Of a stretch of DNA of 64,000 nucleotides, positions 55,920-64,000 are shown one piece after another (the stretch's first letter is position 1; every line of letters starts with the position of its first letter). The translations under genes were made by a program, and so were the position numbers. Under the pieces are notes generated by a model. The model had not been told where the DNA came from. It worked only from the letters and a program-made list of their open reading frames with translations, and made no database searches. The stretch is from Chthonomonadaceae bacterium (GTDB lineage Bacteria > Armatimonadota > Fimbriimonadia > Fimbriimonadales > Fimbriimonadaceae), in assembly GCA_015709495.1 (NCBI GenBank), contig CP054189.1:2046001-2110000 (forward strand), in the 5' to 3' direction.

Positions 55920-56714
55920 GTGAAGCTCGTCCGCTTCCATCTGCTTTCCGACCCCGAGAGTATTCGTGCCGGATTCGTGCATCAAGGCAGGGTCTATGAG
56001 ACCGACGGCACGAGCCCGATCGCGGTCCACGATTGGGCCGACACCCAACTCCTTGCGCCGATCGGCAAGCCCAATTCGGTGCGGTTCGTCCCGAGTGGCT
56101 ACGGCGTGGGCGGTGGGCAGGCAGGATTCGACAGCGAGGAATCCGGCCCGCAGTTTGTCTATCTTAACCCCGGATCGGTCGTGGGCTCCCATTCAAACTT
56201 GCTGCTCGACGACGACTTTGGAGGGGTCTCACTGAAGTGTTGCCTCGCCCTCGCTGTGGCCGAGGCCGGCATGAACCTCGACCCCGGACAGGCGCTCGGT
56301 TGCGCGATCGGGTTCGCAATGGCCTTGGTAGCATATTCGCCGGAACTCGAACGGAGCGAGTTGGCATCGGGTCTTGGCCTCAGCCGAAGCCACGACTTCG
56401 CCATTCCTGTAGGGCCCGCCCTCACCTCGCCCGAAGAGATGAGCGACGATCTTGGACCTGAGGGCGACTTCGTCGCTCCGTTCGCCTGTACTTTGAGCCT
56501 GAACGGAGCGGACGTCGCGGTGTTCGATAGCACGGATGGACCCGTTTCGTTGCCGTCGATCGTGTCGTTTGCCAGCCAAACCGCCCCCATCCGCGCCGGA
56601 GACTTGTTCCTTGTCGAACTGGGACCCACTCGGCAGGGCCTGAGGATCGAACCCGGTGACGAAATCAGGTGGACCAGCGATCGCTTGGGGTCCCTCGCCC
56701 TGCGCCGAATCTGA
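55920..56714 (+). CDS. divergent fumarylacetoacetate-hydrolase-like protein
   Basis: 264 residues from a GTG. The start (MKLVRFHLLSDPESIRAGFVHQGRVYE, in part) and LLAPIGKPNSVRFV resemble the N-terminal segment of FAH family members, and GDLFLVELGPTRQGLRIEPGDEIRW (in part) resembles their C-terminal end (GD ... L-x-x-GD-x-I). The metal-binding E-x-E and following Asp of active enzymes are not obvious, so it may be inactive or mis-assigned. The stop is 25 bp before the M16 protease gene. Confidence 0.5.
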   Translation: MKLVRFHLLSDPESIRAGFVHQGRVYETDGTSPIAVHDWADTQLLAPIGKPNSVRFVPSGYGVGGGQAGFDSEESGPQFVYLNPGSVVGSHSNLLLDDDFGGVSLKCCLALAVAEAGMNLDPGQALGCAIGFAMALVAYSPELERSELASGLGLSRSHDFAIPVGPALTSPEEMSDDLGPEGDFVAPFACTLSLNGADVAVFDSTDGPVSLPSIVSFASQTAPIRAGDLFLVELGPTRQGLRIEPGDEIRWTSDRLGSLALRRI

Positions 56715-56725
56715 TGCTTGCCCCA

Positions 56726-56731
56726 TACTGT
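56726..56731 (+). promoter_or_regulatory. -10 box of the M16 protease gene (leaderless type)
   Basis: TACTGT ends 8 nt before the ATG at 56740, which also fits the family N-terminus. Confidence 0.35.
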
Positions 56732-56739
56732 CCACTTCC

Positions 56740-57966
56740 ATGAGCGAATTCACAAAGGCGGTTCTTCCTAACGGAGTTCGAGTCCTCATCGAGCCCGTAC
56801 CCTACGTTCAGTCGGTCGCGATCGGGCTGTGGTGCGCTACGGGGAGTCGGCACGAATTCGACGACGAAGCCGGAATCACGCACCTGATCGAGCACATGCT
56901 CTTTAAGGGCACCGAAAAGCGAACCGCCAAAGAGATCGCGCAAGACATCGAGGGGCTTGGGGGGCACCTGAACGCCTTTACCGACAAGGAGTCCACGTGC
57001 TACTACTGCCGGATGCTCGCCGCGGACGCCCAGGTGGGGCTCGACGTGCTCACCGACATGCTGCTCCATTCCCGAATCGACCCCGAAGAATTGGCGCGGG
57101 AACAAGGCGTCGTGCTCGAAGAGATCAAGCGCAACGAAGACGAGCCTTCGGATCACGTGCATGAGCTTCACTTGCAAGCCCGATGGGGGCAGCATCCCCT
57201 GGGGAAGCCAGTCATCGGCACCCGGGAATCCGTCAGCGGCTTCGCGCGCGAGCACCTGCTGAGGTACATGGAGCGGCAATACCGGGGCGCCAACGTCCTT
57301 GTGTCCATTGCCGGGAACGTCGAGGGGGCAAAGGCGCAGGAGTTCGTCGAACAGCTTCTCGGTGGCGTGCCCTCGGGCGGCGAGGCTGTGGCGTGCGAGC
57401 GGCCGTACGGATCGGCGGTCAACACGTACGTGGGGCGGGACGTTGAGCAGGTCCATTTCTGCATCGGCACGGACGGCGCATCCGTCCACGACGACGACGT
57501 GTACGTTCTTAGCGTTCTGGATTCGGCGTTGGGCGGGTCGATGAGCAGCCGGTTGTTTCAAGAGATTCGAGAAAAGCGCGGCCTTGCCTACGCGATCGGC
57601 AGCTATTCGCTCGCCTATTCGGCTGGAGGAGCGTACACGGTTTATGGGGGCACGAGCCCTGAGCAGTGGCCGTTGGTGCAGGAGTTGGTCGCCGAGGAGT
57701 TCGCGCGCGTATCGCGGTCGGGTCTCGAAGACGAGGAACTGGCCCGCACCAAGAGGAGCTTTGCGGGCCAGTTGGCGATCTCGCTCGAAGGCATGGGCGC
57801 GCGGATGATGAGAAACGCGCGAAACGAGATTTACTTCGGGCGGCGAGTGCCTGTCACCGAAACGCTGGCCAAGATCGACGCCGTGACTCACGAAAGAATC
57901 GTCGACCTTGCGGAGCGCATGTTCGCCGAAGGGAAGGTGAGCACGACCGCGATCGGTCCTGAGTAG
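56740..57966 (+). CDS. M16 zinc peptidase (processing-peptidase type)
   Basis: 408 residues. TKAVLPNGVRVLIEPVPYVQ opens the fold. The inverted zinc motif HxxEH is HLIEHMLFKGT, with the third ligand Glu about 75 residues later in VVLEEIKRNEDEPSDH. The C-terminal half holds the R/Y pair region (SSRLFQEIREKRGLAYAIGSYS, in part). It resembles YmxG/mitochondrial processing peptidase beta. Both halves are present, so it can form the clamshell. It has no signal peptide. The next gene begins one base after its stop. Confidence 0.93.
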   Translation: MSEFTKAVLPNGVRVLIEPVPYVQSVAIGLWCATGSRHEFDDEAGITHLIEHMLFKGTEKRTAKEIAQDIEGLGGHLNAFTDKESTCYYCRMLAADAQVGLDVLTDMLLHSRIDPEELAREQGVVLEEIKRNEDEPSDHVHELHLQARWGQHPLGKPVIGTRESVSGFAREHLLRYMERQYRGANVLVSIAGNVEGAKAQEFVEQLLGGVPSGGEAVACERPYGSAVNTYVGRDVEQVHFCIGTDGASVHDDDVYVLSVLDSALGGSMSSRLFQEIREKRGLAYAIGSYSLAYSAGGAYTVYGGTSPEQWPLVQELVAEEFARVSRSGLEDEELARTKRSFAGQLAISLEGMGARMMRNARNEIYFGRRVPVTETLAKIDAVTHERIVDLAERMFAEGKVSTTAIGPE

Positions 57967-57967
57967 G

Positions 57968-59590
57968 ATGCTGCAGGTCCATTCATCGCAACCGAAGACC
58001 TTGTTGGCGCTGCGCGACATGGTGGGCGCGATGTCGGCGGCGACGTCCGAAGACGGCCTTCTGGCCGAGCTTGCTCAGATACTGCTGACGGCTTCCGACG
58101 CCGACGGTTGCGACATCTTGCTTTCTGACGACGGCCAGAGCCTCATCTTGAGGGCCAGTACCTATGCGCCCGACTACACGCATCGGTGCCGGCTCGGAAA
58201 GGGAATTGGGCTTTCCGGAATCGTTCATCAGACCGGGAATCCGGTTTTTGTTCGCCGCAATGCGATGAAGCACCCCAGGTACGTGAGCTATCCGGGGCTG
58301 GATGAAAGGCACTGCGAAGGCGTGGCCGTGATTCCGTTTTGGGGCGCGTCCCGCACTCTCGGCGCTTGCTTCCTCCACCGTGAACGAGTTTGGCCGCTCT
58401 CCCAGCGGCAGAAGCAGCGGATTCTCGAACACGTGTGCGATGCGGCGCGAGTGTGGGAAGGCTTTGAAAACGCGCTCCAGCGAGGCGCATCCTCCAACCG
58501 GATGGGCGCGTTGACCGAGGTCTCGCGGACCCTCTCAACGAGTCCCTACGTCGAGGAGATTCTTCAGTTGCTCGTCAACATCACCGCGCAACAGTTCAAC
58601 TACAAGGTCTGTACGGTTCGACTTTTGGATGAAGCGCGTGGCGAGTTGGTGTTGCGCGCTACGCAGGCTCCCGCGAGGGCGTACCGCAAGAAGCGAGCGA
58701 TCAAGCTGGGCGAGTCGATCGCAGGCAGGGCCATCTCCGAACGCAGGGCGGTAACCGTACGGGATGTCCGCATCGAGCCGGACTACATCGGCCACGAGCT
58801 TGCCGTAGAGCAGGGCCTTTGTTCGATGATTTGCGTGCCGCTCTTGCTGCAAGACCGCACCGTAGGGGTCTTGAGTTGCTATACCGATCGCGTGAGGGAC
58901 TTTCCCTCCGACGAAATCGCCGCTCTGGAGACCATCGCCAAACAAGCTGCGGTCAGCATCGAACACGCGAGGCTTCAAGTTAGGAGCACGCTGCTCCAGG
59001 AGGTTCACCACAGGGTCAAGAACAACCTGCAGCAGATCGCTTCGCTTCTTCGACTGCAGATTCGCCACGGCACCCACAAGACCCTCGACGAGGCGCTGGG
59101 CGACAGCCTTTCGCGCATCCTTGCGATCGCGTCGGTCCATGAACTCTTGAGCCGGGAGGACCTAGACCACGTTGGACTGAGATCCCTTGCCGAAGACCTC
59201 ATCCACCATCAAAGGGAGTCGCTGATGCTGCCCGACCGCTCGATTGAGTTCGAAGTGCGGGGCGAAGACGTCCACTTGCACACCACGCAAGCGACTCAAG
59301 TCGCGCTCGTCCTCAACGAGTTGATTCAGAACGCCGTCGAACACGGGTTTAGGGACTCTCTCAGCGGCAACGTTCACATCACCATCGAAGAGCGAGACGG
59401 CGAGATCGGGCTTTGGGTGTCGAATGACGGCGACCGGCTTCCGACGAACTTCGAACTTGGGGCGAACAGTCGGCTGGGCCTCCAGATCGCCCAGAACTTG
59501 GCCCGCAGTCTGGGAGGGAGGTTTGTGCTGGAAGAGAAGCTGGGATGGGCCGTCGCCGAACTTAAATTTAGCCGAACATCGAGCGAGTGA
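57968..59590 (+). CDS. GAF-GAF sensor histidine kinase, HisKA_2 type
   Basis: 540 residues, no membrane helix, so cytoplasmic. Two GAF domains (about 15-165 and 190-335; the second contains LGESIAGRAISERRAVTVRD and MICVPLLLQDRTVGVLSCY). The kinase begins with the HisKA_2 box VHHRVKNNLQQIASLLRLQ, with phospho-accepting His at 348 (His347 adjacent), followed by HATPase with N-box LVLNELIQNAVEHGF and G-boxes LWVSNDG and RLGLQIAQNLA. Such kinases usually signal to stand-alone receivers, so the regulator at 55.3 kb is a candidate partner. The start is one base after the M16 stop. Confidence 0.92.
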   Translation: MLQVHSSQPKTLLALRDMVGAMSAATSEDGLLAELAQILLTASDADGCDILLSDDGQSLILRASTYAPDYTHRCRLGKGIGLSGIVHQTGNPVFVRRNAMKHPRYVSYPGLDERHCEGVAVIPFWGASRTLGACFLHRERVWPLSQRQKQRILEHVCDAARVWEGFENALQRGASSNRMGALTEVSRTLSTSPYVEEILQLLVNITAQQFNYKVCTVRLLDEARGELVLRATQAPARAYRKKRAIKLGESIAGRAISERRAVTVRDVRIEPDYIGHELAVEQGLCSMICVPLLLQDRTVGVLSCYTDRVRDFPSDEIAALETIAKQAAVSIEHARLQVRSTLLQEVHHRVKNNLQQIASLLRLQIRHGTHKTLDEALGDSLSRILAIASVHELLSREDLDHVGLRSLAEDLIHHQRESLMLPDRSIEFEVRGEDVHLHTTQATQVALVLNELIQNAVEHGFRDSLSGNVHITIEERDGEIGLWVSNDGDRLPTNFELGANSRLGLQIAQNLARSLGGRFVLEEKLGWAVAELKFSRTSSE

Positions 59591-59674
59591 GCGCGGACCC
59601 AGAGAAGGCTCCCGCGAGAAGTCGCATCGCTAATCTGCAATGATTCGTCCTCAAAGTAACGGAGGAATGCGACA

Positions 59675-60361
59675 ATGAACGTTCGAGCAGCGTTTGCGGA
59701 ACTCGTCGGCGTGTTTGGATTCGTCTTCATCGGGGTGTCGAGCGTGGTCGTAGCTGCGATGCCCAATTCCACCTTGGGCCTGTTCGGGGTGGCGGTGGCT
59801 CACGGATTGGGCATCGCGGTTATGGCCAGCGCGGTCGCGCCCGTGAGCGGAGGACACTTGAACCCGGCCGTCTCGATCGGGGCATGGATGGCCAATAAGC
59901 TCAGCCTGGTAGATACGGTCGGCTACCTCGTCGGCCAGGTTGCTGGAGCCGTTTTGGCGGTAGCCACGGTCGGGTACGCGTATGGCAACGCCGCGCTTTC
60001 CGATGTAATGTTCGGCACGCCCGAAATTGCGGCAAGCCTCACGACGACCCAAGCGGTGGTCGTCGAAGGCGTATTGGCCATGTTCCTCGTGCTGAGCGTT
60101 TTCGGCACGTGCATCGACTCGAAGGCCCCCAAGACCGGCGCGCTGTTCGTCGGACTCTCTGTGCTCATGGGAGTGCTGGCTGGGGGAACCTTAACAGGCG
60201 CAAGCATGAACCCCGCGCGGTATTTGGGTCCCGCGATCTATGGCGGAGCCTTGGGCGATTGGGTGGTCTACGTATCGGGTCCCATTCTCGGGGCCGCGGT
60301 GGCGGTAGCGATCTATCTCTACATCCGCAGACCCGACGCCGGAGAGCAACCAGCCGACTGA
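59675..60361 (+). CDS. MIP family aquaporin
   Basis: 228 residues with six hydrophobic helices. The two NPA boxes are GGHLNPAVSIGAW and TGASMNPARYLGPA. Length and the compact loop E favour a water channel (AqpZ-like) over a glycerol facilitator; ASMNPARYLGPA is typical of aquaporins with Arg after NPA in the selectivity filter. It has a good GGAGG before the ATG and stands alone, convergent with the REC-HD-GYP gene. Confidence 0.92.
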   Translation: MNVRAAFAELVGVFGFVFIGVSSVVVAAMPNSTLGLFGVAVAHGLGIAVMASAVAPVSGGHLNPAVSIGAWMANKLSLVDTVGYLVGQVAGAVLAVATVGYAYGNAALSDVMFGTPEIAASLTTTQAVVVEGVLAMFLVLSVFGTCIDSKAPKTGALFVGLSVLMGVLAGGTLTGASMNPARYLGPAIYGGALGDWVVYVSGPILGAAVAVAIYLYIRRPDAGEQPAD

Positions 60362-60377
60362 TCGCCGAATGCTGCGG

Positions 60378-61448
60378 CTAGGCGGCGGTGCCGAGTTTTT
60401 TGCACGATGCGTCGACTTGCTGCATAGCCGAGAGGAACGCTTCGACAACGTTAGGATCGAATGCCTTCCCGCTTTCGGAGCGAACGACGGAGATCGCCTC
60501 GTCGCGCCCAACGGCTTCTTTGTAGGTTCGCTTGCTCGTCAAGGCATCGAAGACGTCCGCAACGCTTACGATTCGCCCCAACAGCGGAATCTCCTCGCCC
60601 TGCAGACCGTTCGGGTAGCCCTTGCCGTCCCACCGCTCGTGATGCGTTCGCGCGATGGTCTCTGCGGCCTGCAAGAACGCTGATTGGCTTCCAGAAAGGA
60701 CCTTCGAACCGATTGTGGTGTGGGTTCGAATGACCTCGATTTCGTCGGGGGTAAGGATTCCCGGCTTCAGCAGAATCGTGTCGGGGATCCCAACTTTACC
60801 GATGTCGTGCAGCAGCGCAGAAGTTCGGACGACTTCAACCTCTTCGGGCGGCATGCCGAGTTGTTCGGCGATCATCCCCGCGACGAGCCCCACGCGCCGA
60901 GCGTGATGGCCCGTGTCATCGTCGCGATATTCTGCCACCAGAGCCAGACGCTCGACGAGTTCGGTATGAAGTTCCTGAAGTTCTAAGCTGGCCTTGGAGA
61001 CGTCTTCGTGGAGTTCTGAGTTCGCGGCTCGAAGAGCCTTGTACAGGAGCCTCATGCGAAGGAAATTGCAAACGCGCAGCTTGATCTCGAAAACGTCTCC
61101 TGGCTTCGTGAGAAAGTCGCTTGCGCCCGCGCTGAGGGCTCGACGCCGAGTTTCGGACGCCACGTCGGCGGTGAAGACCAGCACAGGAACGAAGTCGAAG
61201 TGGGACGTCACGTCGCGAAGCTGTTCGAGAACCTCAAAGCCGTCCATGCCCGGCATGTGCAGGTCCAAAATCAAGAGGTCAGGGTGGTACTCGGCGAACA
61301 CGCCCGGAGTTTCCGGCCCTTCCGAGAGTGTCCGCACGTTCCGAAACCCAGAGACATCGAGGACCTGCTCCAGAAAAGCCAGGTTCGCTTGGTTGTCGTC
61401 GACCACCAAGATTCGACAGTCCTGCAATTCGGAATCGTTATGCAGCAT
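60378..61448 (-). CDS. response regulator with HD-GYP output (RpfG-like)
   Basis: 356 residues. Receiver domain (1-125): ILVVDDNQANLAFLEQVL, LLILDLHMPGMDGFEVL with the phospho-Asp, and FLTKPGDVFE. A coiled-coil linker (KASLELQELHTELVERL) leads to HD-GYP (about 165-350): GHHARRVGLVAGMIAEQLG, LLHDIGKVGIPD, HHERWDGKGYPNGL and SVADVFDALTSKRTYKEAV. It is a phosphorylation-controlled cyclic di-GMP phosphodiesterase. Its start overlaps the end of the hybrid kinase gene by 11 bp, so the pair is a matched two-component unit. Confidence 0.95.
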   Translation of the reverse strand: MLHNDSELQDCRILVVDDNQANLAFLEQVLDVSGFRNVRTLSEGPETPGVFAEYHPDLLILDLHMPGMDGFEVLEQLRDVTSHFDFVPVLVFTADVASETRRRALSAGASDFLTKPGDVFEIKLRVCNFLRMRLLYKALRAANSELHEDVSKASLELQELHTELVERLALVAEYRDDDTGHHARRVGLVAGMIAEQLGMPPEEVEVVRTSALLHDIGKVGIPDTILLKPGILTPDEIEVIRTHTTIGSKVLSGSQSAFLQAAETIARTHHERWDGKGYPNGLQGEEIPLLGRIVSVADVFDALTSKRTYKEAVGRDEAISVVRSESGKAFDPNVVEAFLSAMQQVDASCKKLGTAA

Positions 61449-63768
61449 GGTTTCGCTCCGATTTCAACAGGCTATTCAGCGCATCCTGAAACTGCTCGAT
61501 GTCCAGCGGTTTCGGAAGATTCGCCACTACTCCGTATTTATGGAAAGTTGCGAGCGAATCTTTATCGTTGGAGGCAGAAATCACGATGACCGGGGTGCGT
61601 TGCAGCGCAGAATCGGCACGGATTTCCTTGAGGACTTCTGCTCCGGTGATGTCCGGCAGGTTCGAATCGAGCAGGATCAGGTCGGGATTGTGTTTCTTGG
61701 CCATCTCGACTCCCAAGGAACCCTGCATCGAAACGAGCATCGAAATGTCGCCCCGCGCGTTGAGGATCGACTCGATCAGCTTGATGTTGGCCTGGTTGTC
61801 TTCGACAAGCAGGACGGTATATCGTGTGCCGCTGGCGACCCTGCTGGACGCCGATTCTTCCAGACTCATCGATCGGCCGGTCGGGAGAGTGAGCAAGAAG
61901 CGCGCGCCTCCCTCATACGAGCTATCGAACTCGAGCGTCGCTCCCATCGCCTCCGCCAACCTTCTCGAATGCGCCAACCCCAGCCCTGTTCCTTCGACCT
62001 TGGATTGTTCCGCGCCCAGGCGGTCAAACGGAGTGAAGAGCCGAGAGGCCCTATCCGTTGGGACGCCCGGACCCGTGTCCTCGATCATCAGGCGAACGTT
62101 CTCGCTGTCTACGTTCTCAATTCGGATTCGAGCGACCCCGTTGGGGGAGTTGTACTTGATCGCGTTCGACATCAAGTTGATGAGGATTTGGATGGTGCTT
62201 TGCTTGTCGCCCAAGAACCACTGCGACGCCTGTTCCTTGTCGGGCGCCTCGACGGAAATGCCCGATTGTTCGGCCATCGGCTTGATGAGCCCGAGCACCT
62301 CCTCGATCACGGGTTCAAACGCAAGGCTTTCGAGGGAAACCGAGATCGCGCCTGACTCGATCCTTGAGATGTTCAAGACTTCGTTGATGAGGTTGAGAAG
62401 GTGCCTGCCGCCCCGCAAAATGTGGCGCACGTTGTTGCGCTGACGCTCCGAAAGCTCCTCCATCTCCAGCAGTTGCGCGAACCCGAGAATGGAGTTCATC
62501 GGGGTTCGAAGTTCGTGGCTCATACGAGAGAGGAACTCGTTCTTGGCCTGGTTCCGACGCTCGGCTTCTTCCCGCTCGCGTTCGGCCTCTTCGGCGGCCT
62601 TGATCTCCGTAACGTCCCTCATGAAGCAACGGAAGTGCGTGACGCTGCCTCCCGAGCGCATGGCATTCGCGCTGATCTCGACGGTACGGATTTCGCCGGA
62701 AGACGAAATCACGAGCGCGTCTTCCGACTCGACGGTCGCGCCGGAAAGGAGCAGTCCGAGAATGCGGTCGGCTTCGCCAGGATCGACAAAGTACATCCGG
62801 AACTTGTTGCCCAAGTAGGACTCGCGGTCGAGTTTGACGATGTTCAGCTCGGCCAAATTGGCGTCTTGAATCGTTCCGTCGGGACCGAGCCACTTGATCC
62901 CAACCGGAGCGTTGTCGATGAAGTCTTGGAGCCTTGCGGTGCTTTGCCTCAACTCCTCTTGCATCCGCTCGCGCTCGACGATCTCGCGTTCCAACTCGAC
63001 CGTGCGCTGCCGGACTCGGGATTCGAGCGACTGCTTGTCTCGGTAAAGCTCGGCGTCCCGCCTCTCGACTTCCTGAATGGTACGGTTGAACTGGTGGATG
63101 AGCTGGCCCAGCTCGTCGTTGTTCTTGGACTCCAGTCGCACGGAGTAGTCGCCGGACTCACCCACCGATTTCAGGGTGGTGAGCAACTTGACGATGGGTC
63201 GGGAGATCAGCCGCTGGACCACGCTTCCGATCAACACGGAGCCCGCTATCGTAAGCAGGACGACCGTCATGATCATGCGCAAGAAGTCGTTCTGTTGTTT
63301 GAGGAACGGCTCCATGCTGCCGTAACTGACCACATGGCCCAGCACCTCGCCCTGGACCTTCACCTCGGCGACCGCTTGAATGCGATCGTGTTTGATGAAG
63401 GCGCCCACCTGGGGTGTTGCGGCCAGCGACGGCTCCACCGTGGACCTTCGAGTCATCCAAGCGCTCAAGAGCTGCCCGTCGCTATCGTAAACGGCGGCGC
63501 TTTCGAAGTCGTTGGTCGTCGACAAGGAGGACAGAATCCGGTAAGCCGCTTCTTTGTCACCGAACGCGACTGCCGCGGAGATGTTTTGGGCGATCACTCC
63601 CGATAGCGCGGCGGATTGGTCCAGCAGTTGGCTCTTTTGCTTGTTCGAGATGATCGTGAAGATCGCCGCGCTTGCGCCGACTAGTGCGAGGCAGCTCAAC
63701 CCAGCAAAGAAGGCCGTCAGCTTCACTCGGATCGAGGTGCTGCGTACCCGCTCGAGAACCTTCCTCAC
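61438..63768 (-). CDS. CHASE8-HAMP-PAS hybrid sensor histidine kinase with receiver
   Basis: 776 residues. A membrane helix (about 17-40), a periplasmic CHASE8 domain (about 41-160, with NISAAVAFGDKEAAYRILSS and AAVYDSDGQLLSAW), a second helix (165-187), HAMP (RLISRPIVKLLTTLKSVGES), coiled coil, PAS (DNAPVGIKWLGPDGTIQDAN), HisKA (MSHELRTPMNSILGFAQLLE), HATPase (NLMSNAIKYNSPNG, DTGPGVP, GTGLGLAHSRRLAEAMGA) and a receiver (LLVEDNQANIKLI, LILLDSNLPDITG, PKPLD). CHASE8 is the sensor of YfiN, which is controlled by YfiR; a YfiR-like gene overlaps this gene's start by 4 bp. Confidence 0.95.
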   Translation of the reverse strand: MRKVLERVRSTSIRVKLTAFFAGLSCLALVGASAAIFTIISNKQKSQLLDQSAALSGVIAQNISAAVAFGDKEAAYRILSSLSTTNDFESAAVYDSDGQLLSAWMTRRSTVEPSLAATPQVGAFIKHDRIQAVAEVKVQGEVLGHVVSYGSMEPFLKQQNDFLRMIMTVVLLTIAGSVLIGSVVQRLISRPIVKLLTTLKSVGESGDYSVRLESKNNDELGQLIHQFNRTIQEVERRDAELYRDKQSLESRVRQRTVELEREIVERERMQEELRQSTARLQDFIDNAPVGIKWLGPDGTIQDANLAELNIVKLDRESYLGNKFRMYFVDPGEADRILGLLLSGATVESEDALVISSSGEIRTVEISANAMRSGGSVTHFRCFMRDVTEIKAAEEAEREREEAERRNQAKNEFLSRMSHELRTPMNSILGFAQLLEMEELSERQRNNVRHILRGGRHLLNLINEVLNISRIESGAISVSLESLAFEPVIEEVLGLIKPMAEQSGISVEAPDKEQASQWFLGDKQSTIQILINLMSNAIKYNSPNGVARIRIENVDSENVRLMIEDTGPGVPTDRASRLFTPFDRLGAEQSKVEGTGLGLAHSRRLAEAMGATLEFDSSYEGGARFLLTLPTGRSMSLEESASSRVASGTRYTVLLVEDNQANIKLIESILNARGDISMLVSMQGSLGVEMAKKHNPDLILLDSNLPDITGAEVLKEIRADSALQRTPVIVISASNDKDSLATFHKYGVVANLPKPLDIEQFQDALNSLLKSERNHAA

Positions 63769-64000
63769 GGCTGGATCACCTTGGCGATCTGCAACAACTG
63801 GGAGCTAACCACGAGGTTGGAGCGCTTCGCCACCGCATTATTGATCTCAAAACGGACCCTGCCCTCGGCGACGAAGAAGTTGAACATGCCGTACTTATTG
63901 GCAAATCCAGGGCTCTCGCCCACCACTAGAACCGGCTTCTGAGCCAGAGTAGAAAGCTGGGCATACTTCGCCGACTCGGTTGAGGGCACAAACACCATGG
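63765..64000 (-). CDS. YfiR family (DUF4154) periplasmic protein, C-terminal part
   Basis: The last 78 codons, running off the right edge of the window. LVVGESPGFANKYGMFNFFV and EGRVRFEINNAVAKRSNLVV, then SSQLLQIAKVI, are the C-terminal signature of YfiR/DUF4154 proteins. YfiR is a periplasmic, redox-sensitive repressor that acts on the CHASE8 sensor of the diguanylate cyclase YfiN. Here the next gene is a CHASE8 histidine kinase, overlapping by 4 bp. Confidence 0.8.
   Translation of the reverse strand, partial: MVFVPSTESAKYAQLSTLAQKPVLVVGESPGFANKYGMFNFFVAEGRVRFEINNAVAKRSNLVVSSQLLQIAKVIQP

Noticed and set aside
1-64000. CRISPR arrays, insertion sequences, prophage
   Set aside because: No regularly spaced repeats, transposase or phage structural genes were found; the only recombinase is a housekeeping-type XerC/D.

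Overview
The window is a high-G+C bacterial chromosome segment from a flagellated, diderm organism. Flagellar hook genes sit at the left end. A 1160-residue protein ends in the terminal phenylalanine of outer-membrane barrels, a secreted protease carries a PEP-CTERM sorting tail, and there are three prepilin-like proteins of the DUF1559-like type. This mix fits Armatimonadota (Fimbriimonadia-like) best. That assignment is inference from gene content, not from a marker-gene comparison.

Layout. 0.4-4.3 kb: flagellar hook operon (fliK, flgD, a flagellar operon protein, flgE). 4.4-6.0 kb: DUF2089 regulator-like protein and its DUF4097 partner. 6.2-12.6 kb: carboxypeptidase Taq, NDH-2, NAD synthase, a penicillin acylase family protein, then tRNA-Glu(CTC). 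13-17.4 kb: rpsT, a large unknown protein, a prepilin-like protein, an amidohydrolase and an alkyltransferase-like protein. 17.5-29.9 kb: mostly housekeeping (leuS, rsmG, bleomycin-hydrolase-type peptidase, rsmE, rph, rdgB, proline dehydrogenase, dus). 30-42.4 kb: PEP-CTERM protease, Gfo/Idh/MocA oxidoreductase, the repeat-rich outer-membrane protein, an HD-GYP gene with a degenerate HD partner, a GT39 glycosyltransferase and a XerC/D recombinase. 42.4-48.6 kb: livF-rimI-tsaD, a degenerate prepilin-like gene and an alpha-glucan phosphorylase. 54-64 kb: a secreted PepSY/YcdB-like protein, response regulator, M16 protease, GAF histidine kinase, aquaporin, and a YfiR / CHASE8 hybrid kinase / REC-HD-GYP module.

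The most unusual region is 49.2-53.5 kb. It is a tightly packed operon of visibly lower G+C. It encodes a C39-like cysteine-protease protein, a DUF1573-like protein, a VKOR-like/DsbA-like fusion, a small secreted protein whose signal peptide is followed by a double-glycine leader (ELDLVVGG) and an 8-cysteine mature part, and a prepilin-like protein. I infer an extracytoplasmic pathway in which an exported disulfide-rich peptide is oxidised and cut after Gly-Gly outside the cytoplasm. The 5' end of the protease gene contains four copies of a 7-bp repeat and an apparent frame break.

Regulation. At least a dozen genes have a TAnnnT box ending 6-8 nt before the start codon, which suggests that leaderless transcription is common here. 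This also decides several start codons. Other genes have clear Shine-Dalgarno sequences.
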